DNA of 24,115 bases from an uncultured Paraprevotella sp. (GTDB taxonomy: Bacteria; Bacteroidota; Bacteroidia; Bacteroidales; Bacteroidaceae), in contig CAJUDC010000023.1 of NCBI GenBank assembly GCA_910584955.1, positions 1 through 24,115 of the forward strand, given 5' to 3'. The notes under the pieces are model-generated. The model made no database searches. It was not told the origin of the DNA and saw only the letters and a program-made list of their open reading frames with translations. This document shows positions 1 to 5,996 of the stretch, piece after piece. Numbering within the stretch: position 1 is the stretch's first letter; each line of letters begins with the position of its first letter. Position numbers and translations under genes: made by a program.

Positions 1-246
1 GACGAGACGTTCGAAGTGACAGTTGACAATGAGCAGGTAAAAACGTATATGACTCAAATTGCTCCGCGCATAGAGGCACATATGCGCCAACAACTGCACA
101 ACCGGAAAATCACCATGCGGATACGCGTGGCCGAGGCCAGCGAGCTGACGCGTGCCTACAGCAAACCCGAACAATTCCGGCTAATGAGCCAAAAGAACCC
201 GACGCTCCTCAAACTGAAAGAGGAGTTCGGACTGGAACTGGCCTGA
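1..246 (+). CDS. dnaX: DNA polymerase III subunit gamma/tau, C-terminal fragment
   Basis: Open from the first base of the window, so only the last 81 residues of a longer protein are present. The visible piece starts FEVTVDNEQ, continues with an amphipathic stretch (IAPRIEAHMRQQLHNRKI) and ends with KNPTLLKLKEEFGLELA. This matches my memory of the C-terminal end of Bacteroidota DnaX proteins. DnaX is the clamp-loader ATPase subunit that joins polymerase cores to the sliding-clamp loader at the replication fork. The AAA+ domain would lie upstream of the window and cannot be checked here, so the name rests only on the tail. It converges on queF, with 22 bases between the two stops and no clear terminator hairpin between them. 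Confidence 0.7.
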   Translation, partial: DETFEVTVDNEQVKTYMTQIAPRIEAHMRQQLHNRKITMRIRVAEASELTRAYSKPEQFRLMSQKNPTLLKLKEEFGLELA

Positions 247-268
247 ACGGCCTCTCCCCTGCCGTTTC

Positions 269-739
269 CTATCCCTGCATATCGTGGTTCAGCAGACGAT
301 ATTCAGCCATCTTCTCGTATTTCGTTCCGGGGCGTCCGTAATTGGCATACGGATAAATGGAAATACCGCCGCGCGGCGTGAAGATACCCGTCACTTCTAT
401 ATACTTGGGATTCATCAGCCGGATAAGGTCTTTCATGATCTTATTCACACAATCCTCATGAAAGTCGCCGTGATTACGAAAACTGAACAAGTAGAGTTTC
501 AGACTTTTGCTCTCCACCATCCGCTCATCCGGCAAATAACAGATCCGAATCTCCGCGAAGTCGGGCTGTCCGGTGATGGGACATAGACTGGTAAATTCCG
601 GGCAATTAAATCTCACCCAGTAGTCGTTATCGGGATGTTTGTTCGAAAAGGTCTCCAATACTTCCGGTGCATAATCCTGCCGGTATTCCGTCTTTCGGCC
701 TAACGCCTCCAGCCCCTCGCACGCTCTTTCGTCGCTCAT
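269..739 (-). CDS. queF: NADPH-dependent 7-cyano-7-deazaguanine reductase (preQ0 reductase)
   Basis: A 156-residue protein of the short, YkvM-type QueF family. It reduces the nitrile of preQ0 to the aminomethyl group of preQ1 with NADPH in the cytoplasmic queuosine pathway. The family signature is present: EFTSLCPITGQPDF, with the nucleophilic Cys53 that forms the thioimide and Asp60 as proton donor. It is followed by the NADPH-side motif ESKSLKLYLFSFRNHGDFHE, and PRGGISIYPYANYG lies near the end. Length is normal for unimodular QueF. It is the last gene of the minus-strand yhhQ-queC-queF operon, 26 bases after the queC stop, which supports coordinated synthesis or salvage of deazaguanine precursors. 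Confidence 0.96.
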   Translation of the reverse strand: MSDERACEGLEALGRKTEYRQDYAPEVLETFSNKHPDNDYWVRFNCPEFTSLCPITGQPDFAEIRICYLPDERMVESKSLKLYLFSFRNHGDFHEDCVNKIMKDLIRLMNPKYIEVTGIFTPRGGISIYPYANYGRPGTKYEKMAEYRLLNHDMQG

Positions 740-765
740 CGTCTTTTTACTTTATTAATAAATGA

Positions 766-1431
766 TTACTTTGCCGCTTTGCGCGCCAGATACTGCTCCA
801 ATCCCTGCCGACGCAGTTTGCAGGCGGGACAGTGCCCGCAGCCGTCGCCCGGCACACCGTTGTAGCACGTCAGCGTCTCGTTCCGTACCAGCTCCAACAC
901 CCCGAGTTCGTCGGCCAAGGCCCACGTCTCGCACTTGTCAATCCACATCAACGGCGTATGAATCACAAACTGTTCGTCCATAGCCAGATTCAGCGTCACG
1001 TTCAGACTCTTAATAAACGCATCGCGACAGTCGGGATAACCGCTGAAATCGGTCTGCGACACCCCGGTCACCAAATGGTTGATGCCGTGTTCACGGGCAT
1101 ATACGGCTGCGATACTGAGAAAAAACAGGTTACGCCCCGGTACAAAGGTATTCGGGCAATGCCCTTCGGGCTTCTCTTCATCCATTTTCAGTGTGCCGTC
1201 GGTAAGTGAATTGCGCCCCAGCGATCCGATAAAGGATACATCCATCGCCTGCCATTCCACGCCAGCCCGCCCGGCGATGTCCCGTGCCAAGTCGACTTCC
1301 TTGACGTGTTTCTGTCCGTACAGGAAGCTCAGCGCCACCACGCTGGCGAAGTGCTTCTTGGCCCAAAACAGGCAGGTGGTGGAATCCTGCCCTCCGCTAA
1401 ACACAACCAGGGCCGTGTTCTTGTTCATCAT
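766..1431 (-). CDS. queC: 7-cyano-7-deazaguanine synthase
   Basis: A 221-residue QueC. It converts 7-carboxy-7-deazaguanine and ammonia to preQ0 using ATP. The N-terminal PP-loop ATP-pyrophosphatase motif SGGQDS is at residues 12-17. The C-terminal zinc site is complete, with Cys189, Cys198, Cys201 and Cys204 in CYNGVPGDGCGHCPAC. The PGRN and SQTDFSGYPDCR segments are also typical. The first codon overlaps the yhhQ stop in an ATGA arrangement (1428-1431), suggesting translational coupling. A second ATG follows immediately, so the start could be three bases later. QueD and QueE, which make the substrate, are not in the window. Confidence 0.96.
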   Translation of the reverse strand: MMNKNTALVVFSGGQDSTTCLFWAKKHFASVVALSFLYGQKHVKEVDLARDIAGRAGVEWQAMDVSFIGSLGRNSLTDGTLKMDEEKPEGHCPNTFVPGRNLFFLSIAAVYAREHGINHLVTGVSQTDFSGYPDCRDAFIKSLNVTLNLAMDEQFVIHTPLMWIDKCETWALADELGVLELVRNETLTCYNGVPGDGCGHCPACKLRRQGLEQYLARKAAK

Positions 1432-2114
1432 AGTTCCGAAATCTTTAATACATTATACGACACATCGTTATCATATACATCCGTTCCTTCGGTACGTTTC
1501 ACGTAATCGACCACACGAACGGTGACGGGCAACACAAGAATCTCATAAAGGGTCTTGAGCACCACCTCGCACACCATTATCAGCAACAGTTTGCTCCAAG
1601 GCAACAGCCCGCCTAGGGCGATGGGGAAAAACAACAGCGAATCAGCCGTTTCACCCGCTACCGTCGACAGAATGGCACGGACCGAAAAATGCCGCCCGCC
1701 CGAAGACACTTTCATGACACTCATTACATACGCATTCAGGAACGAGCCGAACAAAAAAGCGACAAACGAACCCAACGCCACGCGCGGAGCCTGACCGAAA
1801 AGTTTATGGAAGCCTTCTTCATTGTCCCAATACGGCGCTCCCGGTATCCAGTCGGCCAGTGCACCGAACAACACAAATACGAAGTTCATCAGAAAACCGC
1901 ACCAAATGATAAAACGGGCTTTCCGAAAGCCCCACACCTCGGCGATGCAGTCGTTGATGATATATGACACAGGAAATACCAAAAGACCGGCCGTGAGATG
2001 CAACGGCCCGAGCACAAAAGGTTTTGTTGCCAACAGATTTGCCAGAATAAGGCAGACACAAAACAATATCCCCAGCAACATGAAGGATACGCTTACCGTT
2101 CTTTCTTTCATCAT
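1428..2114 (-). CDS. yhhQ: Queuosine precursor transporter (YhhQ/DUF165 family)
   Basis: A 228-residue polytopic inner-membrane protein with about six hydrophobic segments. Family landmarks include LANLLATKPFVLG in the first helix, FPVSYIINDCIAEVWGFRKAR, and the acidic loop ADWIPGAPYW. Downstream are SSGGRHFSVRAILSTVAGETADSLLFFPIA and a last helix ending in ILVLPVTVRVVDYVKR. YhhQ-type proteins import the queuosine precursors preQ0 and preQ1. It is the first gene of the operon with queC and queF, consistent with combining uptake and de novo synthesis. A Bacteroidota -7 box lies about 60 bases upstream, and the intervening leader may be a preQ1-sensing element (see 2117-2147). Confidence 0.92.
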   Translation of the reverse strand: MMKERTVSVSFMLLGILFCVCLILANLLATKPFVLGPLHLTAGLLVFPVSYIINDCIAEVWGFRKARFIIWCGFLMNFVFVLFGALADWIPGAPYWDNEEGFHKLFGQAPRVALGSFVAFLFGSFLNAYVMSVMKVSSGGRHFSVRAILSTVAGETADSLLFFPIALGGLLPWSKLLLIMVCEVVLKTLYEILVLPVTVRVVDYVKRTEGTDVYDNDVSYNVLKISEL

Positions 2115-2116
2115 TT

Positions 2117-2147
2117 CTTGTTTTTAACGAGGTTACCAAGCACTCAA
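2117..2147 (-). promoter_or_regulatory. Candidate preQ1-like pseudoknot leader of yhhQ
   Basis: On the minus strand the yhhQ leader reads GAG, then a loop containing CUUG and GUAAC, then CUC, GUUAAAAA and CAAG, ending two bases before the ATG. GAG (2145-2143) can pair with CUC (2131-2129), and loop CUUG (2140-2137) can pair with the CAAG tail (2120-2117). The A-rich strand in between gives an H-type pseudoknot that would cover the translation start. This is the architecture of class I preQ1 riboswitches. The part GUAACC-UC-GUUAA-AAACAAG resembles what I remember of the Thermoanaerobacter tengcongensis aptamer, including the C just before the 3' strand of P1. Against it, P1 has only three Watson-Crick pairs plus a possible U-G. 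Confidence 0.4.
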
Positions 2148-2171
2148 CGCACAGCCTTGCGACCGGCGGCT

Positions 2172-2180
2172 GCAAAGATA
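2172..2180 (-). promoter_or_regulatory. Promoter -7 box of the yhhQ-queC-queF operon
   Basis: The minus strand reads TATCTTTGC, matching the Bacteroidota housekeeping -7 consensus TAnnTTTG. No clear TTTG is found 20 bases upstream, so the -33 element is weak. Transcription would start near 2165, giving a leader of about 50 bases before the yhhQ ATG. Confidence 0.7.
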
Positions 2181-2332
2181 CGAAAAAGGAAGCGAACCGC
2201 ACGCAGTCGGTGGCAAGTTTTTACCCAAAGATCATTCTTTCCACTCTCTTTCCTCAAGAACGGACAAATATGATCACTATAAAAAACAATCCTAACAGCA
2301 GAAAAAGGAAAGTCTACCTAACAAAAATGCAA

Positions 2333-2860
2333 TCAGTCTGTAGCGATTTTTACATTCGACACTACCATCGGCTGCATAACTGTCCCGGAGGGCAATTCGG
2401 CTTTTCCGCCTTTGATGCAAAAACCAAACAAACAAAGTATCGTCACCACAATAGCGGCTGCGACGCGGTTATTCCCTTCAGCGGAAAGATTGTCACCGGC
2501 AAGAGGCACGGATGTGCCGTCAATTGCCGTCACACTGCGCACCACAATTTCCAGTTCGCCCGGCAGGCCCATCAGTTGCGCTTTTTCCACACGCACCACC
2601 TGCCCCTGGGCAATCGCACCGGCCTCAATCACCGTTTTCCCATCGACTACAACATCATTCATTACCCGGAAAGGAATCATTTGTCCTGCATGTACACTCT
2701 GCCCGCTAACGGTCCGCATTAGCTCCATCGGTATCATCGTACCGGCTTTCAGCAACACCGTATTCCCTGGCGCAGCCTGAAGAGACACTGAAAACATACA
2801 ACACATCAGCACAAAAGCCATCCCTCGCAATACAACCGACTTCTTTACACAATCAAACAT
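2333..2860 (-). CDS. Secreted hypothetical protein, small beta-rich domain with a C-terminal glycine-rich hydrophobic segment
   Basis: A 175-residue protein I do not recognise by name. A signal peptide is clear: basic start, hydrophobic core MAFVLMCCMFSVSLQAA, likely cleavage after QAA near residue 30. The mature part has a repetitive beta-like pattern: LKAGTMIPMELMRTVSG, HAGQMIPFRVMNDVVVDG, then VIEAGAIAQGQVVRVEK and GELEIVVRSVTAIDGTSVPL. A hydrophobic stretch AAAIVVTILCLFGFCI follows near residue 135, and the protein closes with a LPSGTVMQPMVV segment. The pattern recalls small envelope proteins in which GT/GA-like turns bracket a barrel. It starts 13 bases after the stop of the YidD-domain gene and probably shares its transcript, so an envelope role is likely but unproven. 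Confidence 0.8.
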   Translation of the reverse strand: MFDCVKKSVVLRGMAFVLMCCMFSVSLQAAPGNTVLLKAGTMIPMELMRTVSGQSVHAGQMIPFRVMNDVVVDGKTVIEAGAIAQGQVVRVEKAQLMGLPGELEIVVRSVTAIDGTSVPLAGDNLSAEGNNRVAAAIVVTILCLFGFCIKGGKAELPSGTVMQPMVVSNVKIATD

Positions 2861-2873
2861 AATCTTATATTTA

Positions 2874-4139
2874 TTAATTAATCAACACGCCATTATTCTG
2901 CTCAAGCTGTTTAAACAGCTTTTCCTTTTTCCGCGCATTATAGCGCCGCACACTCCGCATGCTCCCTGATATATTCCCAATATAAAACGAAACACCCAGG
3001 AAGCCACACAATCCCGCCACGCCGTAATTTTCACTGCGTACACTCGTATAAGTAGCGTATGCCAACAGCGAATTAACCAGCAGGGCCGTCAACGCACTAC
3101 CCCGGTGACCGGCATACCAATAGCCCGCACCCGGCACTACGCCCAGCAATCCCGCCACTGCCGTTTTCTTGGGACGGAATGTCTGCAAAGCATTTATCAC
3201 ATCAGCATTTACTTTCTGTTGGTAAGAACTTATGGAGACAGCCCCACCGCACAACCGGTCGGTCGCCTCGCCATACGTTCCTTTTCGAGCAGCCACCAGT
3301 CCTTGCAAAATCGCAACCCGCTCAGCTTCCCCGGACAAGGTAATCTCTTCAAGGCTTCCAAGCACAGCCGAAACCGAATCATAATTTGCTGTGGAATAAT
3401 ACAACAAAGCGGCCTGTATCCCGACTTCCGGTCTGCGTTTTATCGCCGGACGGCACTGTGTTTCATATAGATAAATACCATCTTCGTACGCCCCCAAAGC
3501 ACGCAGACAAAGTAAACGGTCAGCCCACAGCCGAGAAGTATGTCCTTTGCCCAACAACTCTTCACGCTCTATCTCCAACAAGGCCTCCCTATAATATTCC
3601 TTATTAATCAGATGATTGATAAAAACATAACTGTCGGAAGCATCACCGCGTTGCCACACATCCACAGCGTGCGGATGCTCCGCCCACTGCCGATCATACA
3701 ACCGGGCACTGTCAGCAGACAGCATATCGAGCAATCGCCCGCGACCTTTTATTGCAGCAAATACATACATATCACGGTCGTGGCTACAACGCATCAGCCT
3801 GTCTGCCAACCGTCCGGTTGCCTTCAAAAAGGGATATTGCGCATAAAGTTGCATGCCATAAGCCGAACAATGCGGATACATCGGACAACGACCGTTTTTC
3901 TGCGGAGCAAAAAATTTCTGATAGATGCGTATATAATCTTCCGATGCACTTCCTTTCGATGGCTGGGCAACAACCGGACAAATACGAACATAGAAGCAAA
4001 CCAACAGCATCCACCAGCCCCATTCCACACACCGGCAGCCTCCAATCCTCCCTCTTATCCGGCCATATATAAATTCTTTCCGTGCTTCTCCATTCATTTT
4101 CTTTGGCTTTCTCTCATCCGTCGTTTCCCTTCTTCCCAT
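2874..4139 (-). CDS. YidD-domain fusion protein (membrane protein insertion efficiency factor domain, helical repeats, C-terminal membrane domain)
   Basis: A 421-residue protein, far longer than free-standing YidD (about 70-110 residues). A hydrophobic N-terminal segment (WWMLLVCFYVRICPVVAQ) is near residues 42-59. The YidD-like region spans about 69-118: YIRIYQKFFAPQKNGRCPMY, then PHCSAYGMQL, then DRLMRCSHDRD, with Cys85, Cys91 and Cys118 at the family positions. Residues 160-310 look like TPR-type alpha-helical repeats (YYREALLEIEREELLGKG, AALLYYSTANYDSVSAVL). A C-terminal part has VPGAGYWYAGHRGSA and two to three hydrophobic helices, ending in a basic tail. The -7 box at 4183-4190 sets the RNA start near 4176, which favours this ATG over an upstream TTG at 4163. 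An ATG at 4097 is also possible. YidD assists YidC/Sec-dependent membrane insertion; the role of the fused parts is unknown. Confidence 0.85.
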   Translation of the reverse strand: MGRRETTDERKPKKMNGEARKEFIYGRIRGRIGGCRCVEWGWWMLLVCFYVRICPVVAQPSKGSASEDYIRIYQKFFAPQKNGRCPMYPHCSAYGMQLYAQYPFLKATGRLADRLMRCSHDRDMYVFAAIKGRGRLLDMLSADSARLYDRQWAEHPHAVDVWQRGDASDSYVFINHLINKEYYREALLEIEREELLGKGHTSRLWADRLLCLRALGAYEDGIYLYETQCRPAIKRRPEVGIQAALLYYSTANYDSVSAVLGSLEEITLSGEAERVAILQGLVAARKGTYGEATDRLCGGAVSISSYQQKVNADVINALQTFRPKKTAVAGLLGVVPGAGYWYAGHRGSALTALLVNSLLAYATYTSVRSENYGVAGLCGFLGVSFYIGNISGSMRSVRRYNARKKEKLFKQLEQNNGVLIN

Positions 4140-4182
4140 ACCATCCTCTCCGCAATCAAACAATCAACATGGAAGAAACATA

Positions 4183-4190
4183 CAAATTTA
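4183..4190 (-). promoter_or_regulatory. Probable promoter -7 box of the YidD-fusion operon
   Basis: The minus strand reads TAAATTTG, a match to TAnnTTTG. It is 44 bases from the ATG at 4139 and back-to-back with the plus-strand promoter at 4362. No good -33 element is seen. Confidence 0.5.
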
Positions 4191-4361
4191 ACATAGATCC
4201 CCCATTTGGAGAGCCCATAAGCGTTAAAAGATTATAATAAAAGAAAATGTAACCTTCTCGCCTCCCGCCGCTCATTTTCTTTCACCCCCTCTGCCTGTCC
4301 CTTCTTCCATTTATTTCGCACAAACACGCTCCACATCCTCCGGCCTATGAAAAACTTTTTG

Positions 4362-4369
4362 TACTTTTG
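4362..4369 (+). promoter_or_regulatory. Promoter -7 box of the TlpA-like gene
   Basis: TACTTTTG followed by C, preceded by a T-run, matches TAnnTTTG. It places the RNA start near 4376, about 37 bases before the ATG at 4413. It lies inside the longest possible reading frame of the next gene, ruling out the earlier in-frame ATG at 4347. Confidence 0.75.
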
Positions 4370-4412
4370 CGGACATAGAATTGATTTATTGACCCTAAAA
4401 ACCGTAAGAGAC

Positions 4413-5525
4413 ATGATGAAAAAATACCTCGCAGGTGTCGTCCTGCTGACAGTTTGCAGCGGAGCGACCGCACAGACCCAAGGCGCATACAGCATAGAAC
4501 TGAACCTGCCGGAACAGACCGGAAAGACCTTGTATCTGTATTCGGTGGAAGACCGCACGGTGCTGGACAGTGTCGCACTGAACAGCGCTACAGCCGCAAT
4601 GAAAGGCAACGCACGCCTGCCGCAACTGGTGTGCCTGTCGATGGACAAACTGGGCGGACGGCGCATGAATGCTTTTATTCTGGACGCCACTCCTACCCTG
4701 CTGAAAGCCAACGAAACGGGGACGGAGATAGACGGTTCGGAAGCCAACAAGGCCTTGTGCGGCATGGAAAAGAAAATCGGTGCATTGGAAAAGGAACAGC
4801 AGGCTTTGGTAACCGAATGGAAAGCCGCCGGAGAAAAATACAAAGGGCAGATACCCGACACGTTGCGTAACCGCATAGACGATGCTTACGATGCGATAGA
4901 AGAAAAGAAAGTGGAAGCCGTCAAGGCTTTCGTTCCCACGCAGCTGAATTCACTGGTAGCCGCCTATTACTTGGCACGCTATCAGAACAGTCTGGAGCCG
5001 GAGTTTGTCGGCAACATGCTGAACGGCTATCAGGATTATAAAGACAACGCACTGGTAAAAATCGTTGCCGAAAGTCATCAGGCCAACCTGCGCCGTGCCG
5101 TTGGCGCCCGTTTCACCGATTTCAGTATGCCCGACGCCAAAGGTACGATGCGTAAATTGTCGGACTACGTAGGGCGGGGGCAGTACGTGCTGGTGGATTT
5201 CTGGGCCAGTTGGTGCGGTCCTTGCCGTGCCGAAATGCCGCACGTGAAGGCCGCCTACGAACGTTTCCATGCCAAAGGCTTCGAAATTGTGGGCATCTCG
5301 CTGGACAACAGCCGCGAAGCTTGGATGAAAGGTACGGAGCAACTGGGCATCACCTGGCCGCAACTGTCGGATCTGAAAGGCTGGCGCTGCGAAGGCAGCA
5401 ACCTGTACGGCATCCGAAGCATTCCGCAAACCATCCTCTTCGGTCCCGACGGGAAAATAGTGGCAACCAATCTGAGAGGAGAAAAACTGGCAGAGAAACT
5501 GGCAGAGATCTATAAGGAGAAATAA
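4413..5525 (+). CDS. Secreted thioredoxin-like disulfide reductase (TlpA/ResA type) with N-terminal DUF4369-like domain
   Basis: A 370-residue protein when started at MMKKYLAGVVLLTVCSGATA, which is a good signal peptide. Residues about 25-110 form a beta-rich DUF4369-like region (LNLPEQTGKTLYLYSVEDRT). Residues 115-230 are charged and helical. From about residue 233 there is a TlpA/ResA thioredoxin domain: GARFTDFSMPDAKG, then VLVDFWASWCGPCRAEMP with redox Cys268 and Cys271, the EIVGISLD strand, and the cis-proline at 338 in RSIPQTILFGPDGK. Such periplasmic proteins reduce or exchange disulfides and are abundant in Bacteroidales, often without a known partner. It is a single-gene unit with its own promoter and downstream hairpin. 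Confidence 0.92.
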   Translation: MMKKYLAGVVLLTVCSGATAQTQGAYSIELNLPEQTGKTLYLYSVEDRTVLDSVALNSATAAMKGNARLPQLVCLSMDKLGGRRMNAFILDATPTLLKANETGTEIDGSEANKALCGMEKKIGALEKEQQALVTEWKAAGEKYKGQIPDTLRNRIDDAYDAIEEKKVEAVKAFVPTQLNSLVAAYYLARYQNSLEPEFVGNMLNGYQDYKDNALVKIVAESHQANLRRAVGARFTDFSMPDAKGTMRKLSDYVGRGQYVLVDFWASWCGPCRAEMPHVKAAYERFHAKGFEIVGISLDNSREAWMKGTEQLGITWPQLSDLKGWRCEGSNLYGIRSIPQTILFGPDGKIVATNLRGEKLAEKLAEIYKEK

Positions 5526-5557
5526 TCGCTGTTTCCGGTTCTCAGGAAACGGTAAGG

Positions 5558-5608
5558 ACGGGCGAAAACAGTAAAAAACGGGGACAATCCGGTGCTGTTT
5601 CCGCCCGT
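5558..5608 (+). terminator. Rho-independent-like terminator of the TlpA-like gene
   Basis: Arms at 5558-5571 and 5595-5608 pair over 14 positions with one mismatch (ACGGGCGAAAACAG with CTGTTTCCGCCCGT). The right arm runs into TTTTTGC. It starts 32 bases after the stop codon. A second small hairpin, GTTTCC/GGAAAC, lies at 5531-5550. Confidence 0.65.
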
Positions 5609-5781
5609 TTTTGCTGCTGTTTCTTCCCGGCTTTTTCTTTGCCCGAACCGTCTGTTTTCACTTTTTCTACAAGCCGGAAAAACGTTCTCAGCACCGTGTT
5701 TCACCGGGATGCTCGCCCCGTTTCAGCGTCATGCTCATCTCTATGCCACGCGGTGCGCACCACTATTTGCTTTTTTGCATG

Positions 5782-5814
5782 AAAAAAGGCCGGTTCCCCC
5801 GACAGGAACCGACC
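5782..5814 (-). terminator. Intrinsic terminator of a minus-strand small transcript
   Basis: Read on the minus strand: GGTCGGTTCC, a 7-base loop, then GGAACCGGCC (one mismatch) followed directly by six T. This is the classic stem-plus-U-tract form. It faces the promoter at 5958-5988 and also lies about 180 bases beyond the fadL-type gene stop. Confidence 0.8.
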
Positions 5815-5843
5815 TTCTCCTCTACCAGATTATTTTCCATACT

Positions 5844-5918
5844 TCAGTACGAGAAACGTATAGACTTCCGTTTCCCGCCTTTTACAATACGAAAATAATC
5901 AACAATATTCATTCTCAT
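5844..5918 (-). CDS. Possible 24-residue basic peptide
   Basis: ATG at 5918 begins MRMNIVDYFRIV, followed by KGGKRKSIRFSY and TGA. The ORF lies about 33 bases into the predicted small transcript and is preceded by an A-rich stretch (GGGAATATAAAA), the usual Bacteroidales translation signal. The peptide is strongly basic in its second half. It matches no family I know and is short enough to be chance; its position between a good promoter and terminator is the only support. Confidence 0.3.
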   Translation of the reverse strand: MRMNIVDYFRIVKGGKRKSIRFSY

Positions 5919-5957
5919 TTTTATATTCCCTGTAGTTGTCCTACAGTATTCACGGAG

Positions 5958-5988
5958 CAAATATACAACATTTTTCCGTTGTTGTCAA
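5958..5988 (-). promoter_or_regulatory. Two-element Bacteroidota promoter driving the small transcript
   Basis: On the minus strand TTG (5988-5986) is followed by exactly 20 bases and then TATATTTG (5965-5958). Both elements and the spacing fit the Bacteroidota -33/-7 consensus. It lies just beyond the stop of the FadL-type gene and points away from it into a region without a long gene. Confidence 0.75.
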
Positions 5989-5996
5989 GCCCCATC

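Larger units (their letters stand above)
5782..5951 (-). ncRNA. Candidate small transcript (sRNA or peptide mRNA) of about 170 nt
   Basis: This part of the 471-base gap between the TlpA-like gene and the FadL-type gene holds a self-contained transcription unit. A promoter with both elements (5958-5988) predicts an RNA start near 5951, and a strong intrinsic terminator ends at 5782. Near the 5' end is a hairpin CTGTAG-TTGTC-CTACAG (5930-5946). A 24-codon reading frame sits in the middle (5844-5918), so the RNA may be regulatory, coding or both. It does not match 6S, SRP RNA, tmRNA or RNase P motifs as far as I can tell. The plus-strand remainder, 5610-5780, shows nothing recognisable. Confidence 0.55.

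Noticed and set aside
4140..4163. TTG start at 4163 for the YidD fusion
   Set aside because: It lies only about 13 bases from the predicted RNA start. The shared MFDC beginning with the next gene is a 9-base coincidence.
4347..4412. Earlier in-frame ATG for the TlpA-like gene
   Set aside because: The -7 promoter box at 4362-4369 lies inside it, and the ATG at 4413 begins a proper signal peptide.
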